A stretch of 64,000 nt of DNA from Fusobacteriaceae bacterium (lineage in GTDB: Bacteria > Fusobacteriota > Fusobacteriia > Fusobacteriales > Fusobacteriaceae): contig JAISTB010000009.1 in assembly GCA_031272775.1 (NCBI GenBank), positions 1 through 64,000 of the forward strand. Reading direction: 5' to 3'. The notes beneath the pieces were generated by a model, which worked only from the letters and a program-made list of their open reading frames with translations, did not search any database and was not told where the DNA came from. Below are positions 39,685 through 46,968 of this stretch, piece after piece; position 1 is the stretch's first letter, and every line of letters begins with the position of its first letter. Position numbers and translations under genes: made by a program.

Positions 39685-40029
39685 ATGGAAGAAAATCTCA
39701 AGGTTATTCAGAAGTTGGACGATTTTGAACTTAGAATATACGATGATCTGCGGAAATTTCCAAAATCTGAGAAATTTACAATGACCGCAGAAATCAAAAA
39801 CACGATTTTCGAAATCCGGAAAAAGTTGGTCAAAGCCGCAAAATCCGAAAAGAAAAAAGGGGCGCTGAATGAAGCCGATATCGAACTACAGCACCTGAAA
39901 CACCTGATCCAACTATCTTTTGAACTAAAATATATCTCTCCACGTGTCTATGAAATTATTAGCAAGCAGAGGGTCGAAATTGGCGCTATGCTCGGCGCGT
40001 GGCTGCGAAATGAGAATGCAAAGCAATAA
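39685..40029 (+). CDS. avd: DGR accessory variability determinant
   Basis: 114 aa, all-helical: VIQKLDDFELRIYDDLRKFP, KFTMTAEIKNTIFEIRKKLV, and ELKYISPRVYEIISKQRVEI form the four-helix bundle of Avd (S23-ribosomal-protein-like). Avd binds the reverse transcriptase and template RNA. Located between variable protein and template repeat as in most DGRs. GGAAGG upstream. Confidence 0.9.
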   Translation: MEENLKVIQKLDDFELRIYDDLRKFPKSEKFTMTAEIKNTIFEIRKKLVKAAKSEKKKGALNEADIELQHLKHLIQLSFELKYISPRVYEIISKQRVEIGAMLGAWLRNENAKQ

Positions 40030-40060
40030 CATATACTTTGCAGGAGGGGAATGGTCTACT

Positions 40061-40165
40061 GCGGCAATTGGAATAACGGGGCCTCGTGTGGCTCGCGCTG
40101 CGCCAATCTGAATAATATGCCGTGGAATGTCAACAATAATGTGGGCTTCCGTGGTGCGGCCGTGA
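40061..40165 (+). repeat. DGR template repeat (TR)
   Basis: 105 bp matching the VR except at 11 of its 22 adenines. Ten codon positions are AAT or AAC, the design that lets adenine mutagenesis reach many residues without stop codons. It is non-coding here and lies between avd and the reverse transcriptase. Confidence 0.96.
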
Positions 40166-40325
40166 CTTGTCAACCCATAATCAAATGACTCGCCTGTCTA
40201 CGGATCGGCGGGCAAAGATGGGAAGATATAATCAGGATCATTTCCCGGCCAACCCGGCAAATACTAAAAGAGGGGCGAGTCCTTAGTATCGTAAGAGAAA
40301 GGGACTCGTTTCTATAAGGCGCGCG
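40166..40325 (+). ncRNA. TR-RT spacer RNA, structured
   Basis: 160 nt without a gene. GACTCGCC (40187-40194) is complementary to GGCGAGTC (40274-40281), and the same right arm can instead pair with GGACTC at 40302-40307, giving two alternative folds. In studied DGRs the RNA just downstream of TR primes or anchors cDNA synthesis. Confidence 0.6.
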
Positions 40326-41369
40326 ATGAAAAGGACCGGAAATCTATACGAAAAAATCACAGAATATGCAAACTTGTATCAATCATACCTACAAGCGCGA
40401 AAATGCAAGCGGTTCCGGGATGATGTGCTGAAATATACTTTTGCCCTTGACGAAAATCTTTTCGCCTTGCAAGATGCGCTCCAGACCGGCCAATATACGC
40501 ATGGCGATTACCACGAATTCATGGTCACAGAACCAAAAGAAAGAAAAATCAGGGCATTGCCATTTCCGGATCGCGTACTGCAACATGCTGTCTATTCTGT
40601 GATAGAGCCTCTATTTGATAAAAAATTCTATGTCCATTCCTATGCCTGCCGCCATGACAAAGGTGGACATGCTGCCAGTTCTCAGCTCAAAAGCTGGCTA
40701 TACCAAGCGCACAGGAGGAACATCGATTTATATTGTCTAAAATGCGATGTGCGAAAATTTTTCAATTCCGTTGACTTGCAAATTCTTTACGAAATATTAA
40801 AAAAGAAAATCAAAGACAAAAAGCTGTTATGGCTTTTCCGCCGAATATTGGATCTGCCAAATGAAACCATTGGACTCCCTATCGGAAACTTGACGAGCCA
40901 ACTTTTTGCCAACATTTTTTTAAACGAAATCGACAAGTACATCGTCAACGAGATTCGACCGGCCCACTATATCCGATACATGGACGATTTTTTGCTGCTC
41001 GATGCAAACAAAGCAAAACTGCAAGAGGCGCGATCATATATAGAAATTTACTTACGCGACCGACTGCATCTTGATCTGAATTTGAAGGTCACCCGACTCT
41101 TTCCGGTCCGGATGGGCGTCGAATTTGTCGGATACGTCCATTGGCACAATTACACCAAGGTCAGGAAAAGAACGTGGAAGCGGGAAAAAGCAAACATGAA
41201 ACGATCCGCGAAAAAGCTACTCGCAAGACGAATCACGAAAGAAAAATTTGTCAATATTTACGCATCAATAAACGGCAACTTACAACATGCGGACGCCTAC
41301 AAAACGCAAAACCTCATGAACATTTTCAAGCTACAAACGATTTTGAAATACGATAAAATCAAAAACTGA
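40326..41369 (+). CDS. DGR reverse transcriptase
   Basis: 347 aa. Catalytic YMDD in HYIRYMDDFLLLD, DVRKFFNSVDL (motif A), and GLPIGNLTSQLFANIFLNEI, the DGR-type IGxxxSQ motif in place of the retroviral QG. C-terminal thumb is basic (RKRTWKREKANMKRSAKKLL). It copies the template RNA with adenine-specific errors and writes it into the VR. AAGG-type ribosome-binding site is weak. Confidence 0.96.
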   Translation: MKRTGNLYEKITEYANLYQSYLQARKCKRFRDDVLKYTFALDENLFALQDALQTGQYTHGDYHEFMVTEPKERKIRALPFPDRVLQHAVYSVIEPLFDKKFYVHSYACRHDKGGHAASSQLKSWLYQAHRRNIDLYCLKCDVRKFFNSVDLQILYEILKKKIKDKKLLWLFRRILDLPNETIGLPIGNLTSQLFANIFLNEIDKYIVNEIRPAHYIRYMDDFLLLDANKAKLQEARSYIEIYLRDRLHLDLNLKVTRLFPVRMGVEFVGYVHWHNYTKVRKRTWKREKANMKRSAKKLLARRITKEKFVNIYASINGNLQHADAYKTQNLMNIFKLQTILKYDKIKN

Positions 41370-41385
41370 AAATATTATATTATCG

Positions 41386-41413
41386 AAAATACACCCGAAA
41401 GGGTGTATTTTTT
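41386..41413 (+). terminator. Terminator after the reverse transcriptase gene
   Basis: AAAATACACCC and GGGTGTATTTT form a perfect 11-bp stem on a GAAA tetraloop, ending in Ts. It closes the DGR transcript and insulates the lysis genes. Confidence 0.88.
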
Positions 41414-41425
41414 ATGGAGGCCAAT

Positions 41426-42004
41426 ATGTATAAAACAACTGGCGAGGCAAAGGATGCGCTTATCGCAAACGCGACAAAGTTTATCGGATATATCGAGAAG
41501 GCCAGCAACAAAGACTTGAATGGGTTCACAGATAACATCGGCAATAAAAATTTTACCTGGTTCGCCAAATATCTCACAGACAACGGCGTAAATTGTCCCA
41601 ACGGATATGCGTGGTGTGATACTTTCTGCGACGCCCTCATGCTCAAAACCTTCGGCAAAGAACTGGCCTCCAAAATGATCGGAGGCTTTTCTTTTTATAC
41701 TGTCGACAGTGCCACGAAATTCAAAAAAATGGGCAGGCTGATAGAGAATAAGTCAGAAATCACGCGCGGTGATCAAATTTTCTTCGAAGCCATCCCTGCC
41801 GGAGAAAAGTCAAAGCGCATCTGCCATACCGGGTTCGTCATTTCTGTCGTCGACGGGATCATCTATACAATCGAGGGCAACACGTCCGGTGGAGTAAAAT
41901 TTGAGCGAGAAGGCGGACGCGTCGCCATGAAGTCTTACAAGGTGACGAGCACATACATCAAGTGCGCTGGGCGGCCCGACTACTCACTGGCGGTTGTAAA
42001 ATGA
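41426..42004 (+). CDS. Endolysin, CHAP/NlpC-P60-like
   Basis: 192 aa, ATG 41426 preceded by GGAGG (the in-frame ATG at 41414 is part of that site). Cysteine-peptidase pattern: Cys in GYAWCDTFCDALMLKTFG, His in ICHTGFVISVVDGIIYTIEG followed by Asn in GNT. Such domains cut peptide stems or amide bonds of peptidoglycan. No signal peptide, so release needs the holin. Stop overlaps the methyltransferase start. Confidence 0.85.
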   Translation: MYKTTGEAKDALIANATKFIGYIEKASNKDLNGFTDNIGNKNFTWFAKYLTDNGVNCPNGYAWCDTFCDALMLKTFGKELASKMIGGFSFYTVDSATKFKKMGRLIENKSEITRGDQIFFEAIPAGEKSKRICHTGFVISVVDGIIYTIEGNTSGGVKFEREGGRVAMKSYKVTSTYIKCAGRPDYSLAVVK

Positions 42005-42767
42005 ACCTGATTCAAGGTGACTGCATTGCCGCCATGCGGGACCACGTCCGAGATCATTCCGTGGATCTTATTTTGTGTGATCCACCCTACGGCACCACGC
42101 ACGCAAAATGGGATTCAAAAATCCCCCTTAGCGAATTATTTGCAGAATTTGAAAGATGTGCAAACACCGAAAAATCAGGGGGGGGGGGGTTATTATTCTG
42201 TTTAGCCAGCAGCCCTTCGCAAGCGACCTCATCCATACCAAAATAGACTGGTTTAAATACGAGTGGATATGGGCAAAACCATCCATCACCGGATTTCTTA
42301 ACGCAGGCCGGCGACCGCTCGTAAATCATGAAAACATCTTGATTTTTGCAAAGAGTGCACCAAAGTATATCCCTCAAAAAGAATTAGATCTCAGCAGAAC
42401 ACCGGGAAAAATTATTCGTTATTCCGGCCATGATACGACCAAAATTTACAATAAAATGGGTGGAAAAACAAAATTAGACGATGGACTGCGGTTCCCGCGC
42501 ACCATTTTACAGTACGCAAAAGATGAACCGTATAAATACGACGGGAAAACGCATCCTTCACAAAAACCCGTGGCGCTCCTGGAATTTCTCATCAAGACCT
42601 ACACAGACGAAGGTGATACCGTCCTCGACTGCTGCATGGGGAGCGGATCCACCGGCGTCGCATGCATCAACACAAAAAGGGAATTTATCGGTATTGAAAT
42701 TGATTCTGATTTTTTTAAAATGGCCGAGCATCGCCTTGTGACGGTGCCGCAGAAATTATTTTATTAA
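42001..42767 (+). pseudogene. Poly-G-interrupted DNA methyltransferase (probably phase-variable)
   Basis: The first frame (42001-42246) starts MNLIQGDCIAAMRDH and carries motif IV in LILCDPPYGTTHAKWD. The second frame (to 42767) carries FKYEWIWAKP, HPSQKPVALLEFLIKTYTDE, and motif I LDCCMGSGSTGVACI. Together they are one beta-type amino-methyltransferase of about 255 aa. They are joined at a run of 12 G (42178-42189). One more or two fewer G would restore the frame, so the gene is OFF as sequenced. ATGA overlap with the endolysin gene. Confidence 0.85.
42178..42189 (+). repeat. Homopolymer tract of 12 G
   Basis: Uninterrupted G12 within the methyltransferase gene. Such tracts change length by slipped-strand mispairing and act as ON/OFF switches in other bacteria; homopolymers are also error-prone in assemblies. 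Confidence 0.9.
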
Positions 42768-42786
42768 ACACAAAAGGAGGAAAATT

Positions 42787-43248
42787 ATGTGGAAAATTTT
42801 ACTACCTATCATCGGCGGCGCGCTCCTATCCGTTCTGGGCGGGATTTTTTCAAACTGGAAGCTAACCGGAAAAATTTCCATAACGACACCGGCGCTTAAA
42901 AAGGCAGCTTTTGAACTTTTGCAGAAGCTGGCGGAAGAAGGGATCAAGTGGCTTGAAGAAAACAAGGAATCCGGGCAGAAAAAGCTGACCGACGTCGTGG
43001 TCTATATCAAAAAATATATTCCAGACTGGATTGACTGGATAGTGCCGGACGACATCCTGCTCAGGATCGCAAAGCTGGCATGGGATAAATGGGGCACGTG
43101 CCTTAACGCCCAAACCATGGCTGTTGCTGGTGCAGACGCCGCTGCAATCGCAGAAAAAGTCACCAAGCTCCTGAACGAAGGCAAAGAGGACGCAGACGCT
43201 GTATTTGCCGCATTTTCCGAATTATCCGTGGAAAATAAAAAAAAATAG
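42787..43248 (+). CDS. Holin-like membrane protein
   Basis: 153 aa, AAAGGAGG upstream. One N-terminal membrane segment (ILLPIIGGALLSVLGGIFSN) followed by a long amphipathic region (LLQKLAEEGIKWLEENKESG, AMAVAGADAAAIAEKVTKLL-type end). Resembles LLH-type phage holins and follows the endolysin region. It ends in nine A; a -1 slip there would add 44 residues. Confidence 0.6.
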   Translation: MWKILLPIIGGALLSVLGGIFSNWKLTGKISITTPALKKAAFELLQKLAEEGIKWLEENKESGQKKLTDVVVYIKKYIPDWIDWIVPDDILLRIAKLAWDKWGTCLNAQTMAVAGADAAAIAEKVTKLLNEGKEDADAVFAAFSELSVENKKK

Positions 43249-43379
43249 ACATTAAACTCGGCGCGGGCTATCGGGCCGACGACTGGGAGCTGAAGGGATA
43301 TGCTTCGCTCCCCGTCGAAAAGAATCCAAAGATCACCATCGGGATCGAATACATCAAAAAATTTTTCACAGGAAAATGA
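43237..43379 (+). CDS. Possible -1 frame extension of the holin-like protein
   Basis: After the A9 tract (43237-43245) the -1 frame is open to TGA 43377-43379 and encodes IDIKLGAGYRADDWELKGYA then ITIGIEYIKKFFTGK. It looks like genuine beta-rich coding sequence, has no start codon or ribosome-binding site of its own, and fills the gap to the next gene. Ribosomal or transcriptional slippage, or a recent frameshift, would explain it. Confidence 0.45.
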
Positions 43380-43392
43380 CATGGGAGGTAAA

Positions 43393-43887
43393 ATGGCAGC
43401 AAATTCTGAAAAGGAAGAAAGGCGACAGGAAGAAAAAGCGTTTCAGGCACACTTTCCGGTCACATATAAGCAGATACTCATCGCGGTCGGATTTATGTCC
43501 GCATCCCTTGTTTTTGCGACGTGGGCTGTCAAAATAGGCCTGCCTAAACAATACATCCAGGACGCAGCAGGGTATGAAGATCTGATAAGGCGGATCGACA
43601 AACTGGAAATAAAAATTGACGAAACCAAGTTCACCCTGGAAAAAAAGCTCGACAAGTACAGTCAGACGACGACAGAAAATAAGATAGACATACAGATCAC
43701 AAAAGTGTATGAAACCACGCTCCCGACGTCTATCCGAATAGAAGCGGCGGCCTATCTGGAAACGCATGGAATCGTGGGAGAAGTGCGCGAATACATTGAC
43801 AACGTTTTGCGACCGCTATATCGCCGCGAACTGAAAGAAAAATATGACATCGCGCAAAAGGCGCAAGTTATCGCAAAAAAAGAATAG
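43393..43887 (+). CDS. Membrane/coiled-coil protein of the lysis region
   Basis: 164 aa, ATG 43393 after GGGAGG. One transmembrane helix (ILIAVGFMSASLVFATWAVK) and a coiled coil (YEDLIRRIDKLEIKIDETKF onward) to the C-terminus. The layout is that of an inner-membrane spanin-like or holin-regulator protein. No family recognised. Confidence 0.6.
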   Translation: MAANSEKEERRQEEKAFQAHFPVTYKQILIAVGFMSASLVFATWAVKIGLPKQYIQDAAGYEDLIRRIDKLEIKIDETKFTLEKKLDKYSQTTTENKIDIQITKVYETTLPTSIRIEAAAYLETHGIVGEVREYIDNVLRPLYRRELKEKYDIAQKAQVIAKKE

Positions 43888-43931
43888 ACAAAAGGATAAA
43901 GATGACAAGTGAAATCTGCGGGAGTTAAAGG

Positions 43932-44342
43932 ATGGAAAAGGAAATTTTAGAAAAATTGATAAAATCGCTCGCCTACAACCATATCACGGCGATAAAATAT
44001 GCAATATCACAGGGCACAGGAATGATCGTCTGGTTTTCCGGCGTGTTGTGGGCTATGCACAAATTCGGCATACTGAAGCGGATCGCCGTCAAATGGCTGG
44101 GAATTGATATCGTACAGGAGCTAATCGCCGGACAAAAGGAACTGATCGCACAAATGAGGGAAAACAGCATGGACATCGCGACGCTTATCATGTACGATGA
44201 TCGGCGCGACATATCCGATCGATTCGACGCCTATAAACGGCACAAAGGGCTCAGGCGGACAGGGGAGGGGGAAAAGGAAGATATCTACTTTGAAAAGGTT
44301 TTGCGGCCGCAGTATGAGAAACAAATCACAGGGCGGGTGTGA
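43932..44342 (+). CDS. Membrane-associated protein of the lysis region
   Basis: 136 aa. A moderately hydrophobic helix (GTGMIVWFSGVLWAMHKFGI) and charged helices afterwards (IVQELIAGQKELIAQMRENS). Probable holin partner. An 8-codon mini-ORF (43902-43928) with AAAGGA precedes it. Its stop lies inside the terminator at 44332-44359. Confidence 0.55.
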   Translation: MEKEILEKLIKSLAYNHITAIKYAISQGTGMIVWFSGVLWAMHKFGILKRIAVKWLGIDIVQELIAGQKELIAQMRENSMDIATLIMYDDRRDISDRFDAYKRHKGLRRTGEGEKEDIYFEKVLRPQYEKQITGRV

Positions 44343-44359
44343 TCCCGCCTCTTTTTTTT
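44332..44359 (+). terminator. Late operon terminator
   Basis: GGCGGG and CCCGCC around TGTGAT, followed by TCTTTTTTTT. Closes the late transcript at the lysis genes. Confidence 0.85.
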
Positions 44360-44373
44360 ATTTGCAAAAAAAC

Positions 44374-44413
44374 ATTTATTTTGAAAAAATGCTTGACTTT
44401 TTTCAAAATAAAT
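44374..44413. promoter_or_regulatory. 16-bp perfect palindromic operator
   Basis: ATTTATTTTGAAAAAA (44374-44389) and TTTTTTCAAAATAAAT (44398-44413) are exact inverted copies around 8 bp. The site covers the -35 box and spacer of the promoter below, so a bound protein would block it. Confidence 0.75.
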
Positions 44414-44421
44414 GATATAAT
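44393..44421 (+). promoter_or_regulatory. Promoter of the small-peptide/regulator unit
   Basis: TTGACT (44393-44398), 17-bp spacer, TATAAT (44416-44421). Independent of the late operon; likely active in the lysogen unless repressed at the palindrome. Confidence 0.85.
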
Positions 44422-44487
44422 GTCTTGTAAGGAGGTAAGACATCCCGCAAAGGTCCAAACCCGGGAGACCGGAAAGGAGATGCAGCG

Positions 44488-44565
44488 ATGAATAAAGCTA
44501 TACGCGTTCTCAAGGCCCTTGCCAAAGTCTTAAACGCAATAGCGGATCTCCTAAGTAAGTTTTAA
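44488..44565 (+). CDS. 25-aa cationic amphipathic peptide
   Basis: ATG 44488 with AAAGGAG 8 nt upstream. The peptide begins MNKAIRVLKALAKVL and ends LLSKF; leucine, isoleucine and alanine fall on one helical face and lysine/arginine on the other. That is the form of membrane-active peptides such as type I toxins or phenol-soluble modulins. It lies between a palindrome-controlled promoter and a very stable hairpin (44566-44595). Function unknown; toxin role is inference. Confidence 0.6.
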   Translation: MNKAIRVLKALAKVLNAIADLLSKF

Positions 44566-44596
44566 GGAGGCCCCCGGCAAAGCCGGGGGCTCCTAA
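44565..44596 (+). other. Very stable GC hairpin between peptide and regulator genes
   Basis: AGGAGG-CCCCCGGC and GCCGGGGG-CTCCT pair around AAA with one bulged base, then A-rich sequence rather than Ts. It includes a Shine-Dalgarno-like AGGAGG. It could stop transcription partially, protect the mRNA 3' end, or sequester a ribosome site. Confidence 0.6.
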
Positions 44597-44639
44597 AAAA
44601 AATATAGCACAAAACAAGAAAAAAGTCAAGGAGGAAAAA

Positions 44640-45062
44640 ATGACCCACGGCGGCAAAAGAATCGGATCAGGCAGAAAGAAACTCGAAGAAAAAAAAGAAA
44701 GAATGCAAATCACTATCATGGTCACCGCAAACGAACGGAAAGAAATCGAAAAAAAAATTGAATATCTCCGCGTTATTGAAGGGAAAAACTTGTCAGACCT
44801 GATCAAAAATACTTTTATGAGCATCAAAGTCGAAGAAGATGGCTTCATGACCAACAGCAAGCTGACAATGATTCTGAAAAAAGCCATCGAAGAGGGAAAC
44901 ACGCGTGTCGGTTCAAAGCATATCACCCTAAGGCAGGCCTGGCAGCATGGATTTACTTCGGCCGGTCCTATCGCGATGGAAGCGATCAAAGAATTGAAAT
45001 CGCGAGAAAAGGCGGCAGTTCCCTTAACAACAAAACAAAACGAAATTCTGGATAATGAATAA
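44640..45062 (+). CDS. Basic DNA-binding-type protein, last prophage gene
   Basis: 140 aa, AAGGAGG upstream. The N-terminus GGKRIGSGRKKLEEKKERMQ is the GRKK-type basic arm seen in transfer/plasmid and phage regulators, followed by ITIMVTANERKEIEKKIEYL, a ribbon-helix-helix-like segment. The C-terminal half (HITLRQAWQHGFTSAGPIAM) is unassigned. It could bind the 16-bp palindrome upstream and autoregulate with the small peptide. Confidence 0.55.
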   Translation: MTHGGKRIGSGRKKLEEKKERMQITIMVTANERKEIEKKIEYLRVIEGKNLSDLIKNTFMSIKVEEDGFMTNSKLTMILKKAIEEGNTRVGSKHITLRQAWQHGFTSAGPIAMEAIKELKSREKAAVPLTTKQNEILDNE

Positions 45063-45064
45063 AC

Positions 45065-45096
45065 ATAATAAAAAGGCCTCCGGGCCTTTTTATTAT
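45065..45096. terminator. Bidirectional terminator at the prophage right end
   Basis: ATAATAAAAAGGCC and GGCCTTTTTATTAT form a perfect 14-bp stem on a TCCG loop, T/A-flanked both ways. It separates prophage and host transcription. Confidence 0.9.
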
Positions 45097-45117
45097 GTGT
45101 GCCATCGGTGTGCCTAT
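45097..45117. repeat. Right attachment-like direct repeat (attR candidate)
   Basis: GTGTGCCAT-CG-GTGTGCCTAT, matching the left copy at 19 of 21 positions. It begins exactly at the end of the terminator stem, and beyond it the sequence becomes the AT-rich host kinase locus. Confidence 0.45.
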
Positions 45118-45207
45118 GGCAATTTTTTTATTGTTTTTTGTTAAATGTTAGTAAATATAAATAATATACATTAAATGAAAAAACAGGTATCAAATCGCGG
45201 CCTGTGC

Positions 45208-46395
45208 TTATAACTCAGAAAATATGTTTGTTTTTGAAAAATGGCGGTCTCTAAATCTAAATGAAAATATATAATCTATATCACCGTCATTTATTATTTC
45301 TTTGTTAAAGAGGTTTTTCAGAAACATGGAAAGCGGTGTTGGCTCTCCACGTGTCAATAGATTCTCGACAACGCAGAATAGCGAATAATGAAGACATTCC
45401 GGATCAACTACTGGCATATTCTCTAAAGCGAACTGCCGATTGGTCCCCTTATAACCATAACGGAATTTTTCATCCCTCTTTGATGCCAACTCGCTTATTT
45501 TTATTATTCCATTGTTACCACACCACGATGCAATCTTATTATACGTCCAACGGTCTCTTGGATTATTAGCAATCAGGCCATCAAGTAATTCTTTAAATTC
45601 TGGAGCGAGCTGGTATCTTGAAAATAATTCCTTAAGTAACGTTACGCGTTCCGCGTGCTTCATTTCTTCAAAAGGATTTCCGCCAATCATGAATGATAAA
45701 ATAGAGACTCCAAGCGAATAGTAATCGGCTGCAAACGCATAATCGTTATGCAGTTCCGGAGCATCGTATCCTGGTGTGTGTCCTAAAGCATACAACTTCG
45801 TCTGCGCATTGGGAACAAACTGGCAGATTCCAAAATCTATGATTTTTGCTTCAATGAGCTCCGAATCAGAGTTGTCAAATCCAGATATAACAATATTGCC
45901 AGGTTTAATATCACCATGAATTATATTATTGCTATGAAGAGTTCGGAGTCCTTCGTTGAGTTGATATATTATTTGTACCATTTGGTTCAGGGTCAATCTT
46001 TTTTCGTGTAAATCCACGCCCGAGTAATATCGAATGATTTCACATGGGTATCCTTCATACTCCCCAATTGCAACAACCTCAGCAATATAAGGAGAACGTA
46101 ACCCCATGATTCTATTTATCATGTCAAAGCTGATTGACTCTTTCCAATGATAAATTTTAGCAATATAAACATTGCCGCGATTTTCACATTTGTATAAGCT
46201 GACGTTCTTAGAAGACAGGTCTGCAAAAGTCCCTACAACTTCGTATTTTTCAAGTAAAAATGACCCCTTTAACAAATGGGGAAATCCTTTATGTAATTTC
46301 TCTTTTTCGGCTGAAGGGTCCACAATATTTGTTATATTATGCTGAGTTTCATTTGATCCTCGCGGTTCTGTGTTTATAATGGTTTTATCATCCAC
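45208..46395 (-). CDS. Serine/threonine protein kinase
   Basis: 395 aa from GTG 46395 (GAGGGAAAG upstream). Hanks-type kinase: ATP-anchoring Lys in NVYIAKIYHW, catalytic loop IIHGDIKPGNIVIS, DFG in KIIDFGICQF, GHTPGYDAPE activation-end motif, and YYSLGVSILSFMIGGNPF. The C-terminal 110 residues are not kinase and have no known domain. No transmembrane helix or PASTA repeats, so cytosolic and unlike housekeeping PknB. AT-rich; followed, across the prophage, by the RecQ-like helicase. Own consensus promoter at 46471-46499. Confidence 0.92.
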   Translation of the reverse strand: MDDKTIINTEPRGSNETQHNITNIVDPSAEKEKLHKGFPHLLKGSFLLEKYEVVGTFADLSSKNVSLYKCENRGNVYIAKIYHWKESISFDMINRIMGLRSPYIAEVVAIGEYEGYPCEIIRYYSGVDLHEKRLTLNQMVQIIYQLNEGLRTLHSNNIIHGDIKPGNIVISGFDNSDSELIEAKIIDFGICQFVPNAQTKLYALGHTPGYDAPELHNDYAFAADYYSLGVSILSFMIGGNPFEEMKHAERVTLLKELFSRYQLAPEFKELLDGLIANNPRDRWTYNKIASWCGNNGIIKISELASKRDEKFRYGYKGTNRQFALENMPVVDPECLHYSLFCVVENLLTRGEPTPLSMFLKNLFNKEIINDGDIDYIFSFRFRDRHFSKTNIFSEL

Positions 46396-46470
46396 TTCTT
46401 TCCCTCGGTAAATCTTGTCAGAAATTTATGAAACAAAAATAACACAAAACGATTCTTTGTTATGCTTATA

Positions 46471-46499
46471 ATTATACCCGAATTCTATCGATTTGTCAA
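46471..46499 (-). promoter_or_regulatory. Promoter of the kinase gene
   Basis: Minus strand TTGACA (46499-46494), 17-bp spacer, TATAAT (46476-46471): perfect consensus, about 75 bp before the GTG start. Confidence 0.85.
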
Positions 46500-46748
46500 T
46501 GCTTGAAAGCAGTTTTGCCATTTCTTGGTTATTTTTTTGCTATAATTTATTTTAAGTTTGCTATTATTCTGTTAAATATGCGGCCAAATGGCTTTCTGAG
46601 CAAGATTTTCCCGAATATTGCGATTCTGCCCGCTCATTCGCCATTGCCTCTCTCAACTGATTTTATCATTTGACTTGACAGAAATATGTACTGGGGAAAA
46701 ACTGTAGTACAGAAGAGCAAAAGATCAAAGCGAGGTGATGGATGAACA

Positions 46749-46859
46749 ATGTGGGACCTTGTTGCAAAATACGTGAAACTAAAGCGCACAGATAAACTGA
46801 TGAGTAAACTCATTGCAGAGGAAGAGGAAAACCCGGGAGTGGAAAGAGAGGGAAAATAA
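46749..46859 (+). CDS. Small charged ORF
   Basis: 36 aa (MWDLVAKYVKLKRTDKLMSK, then a run of Glu). GAGGTGAT lies 12-15 nt upstream but fits better an overlapping 17-codon frame starting at 46741. Composition is protein-like. Function unknown. Confidence 0.4.
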   Translation: MWDLVAKYVKLKRTDKLMSKLIAEEEENPGVEREGK

Positions 46860-46968
46860 TTTCAAGGACTTTAGCCGATAATAGCCATTTTTGGCTCTTT
46901 CAATTTTCCAAAAGACAAGCTGAACAACATAATCATATATATTTACATCACCCTTTCTCAAATTATTC

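Larger units (their letters stand above)
2172..45117. mobile_element. Prophage: lambda-like head, P2-like contractile tail, with DGR
   Basis: The region runs from the integrase to a basic regulator and contains every expected module in order: integrase, CI/Cro switch, replication, terminase, head, tail, DGR, lysis. Its boundaries are placed at a 21-bp near-perfect direct repeat (2172-2192 and 45097-45117, two mismatches) that lies just outside the integrase terminator on the left and the last terminator on the right. Head genes resemble lambda/GpA phages and tail genes resemble P2/Mu-type myophages. Most structural genes are intact, so the element may be functional. The exact crossover point is not proven by the sequence. 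Confidence 0.85.

Noticed and set aside
40030-40200. Template repeat region as a protein-coding gene
   Set aside because: Its frame matches the variable protein only because it is the DGR template; there is no start or separate ORF.
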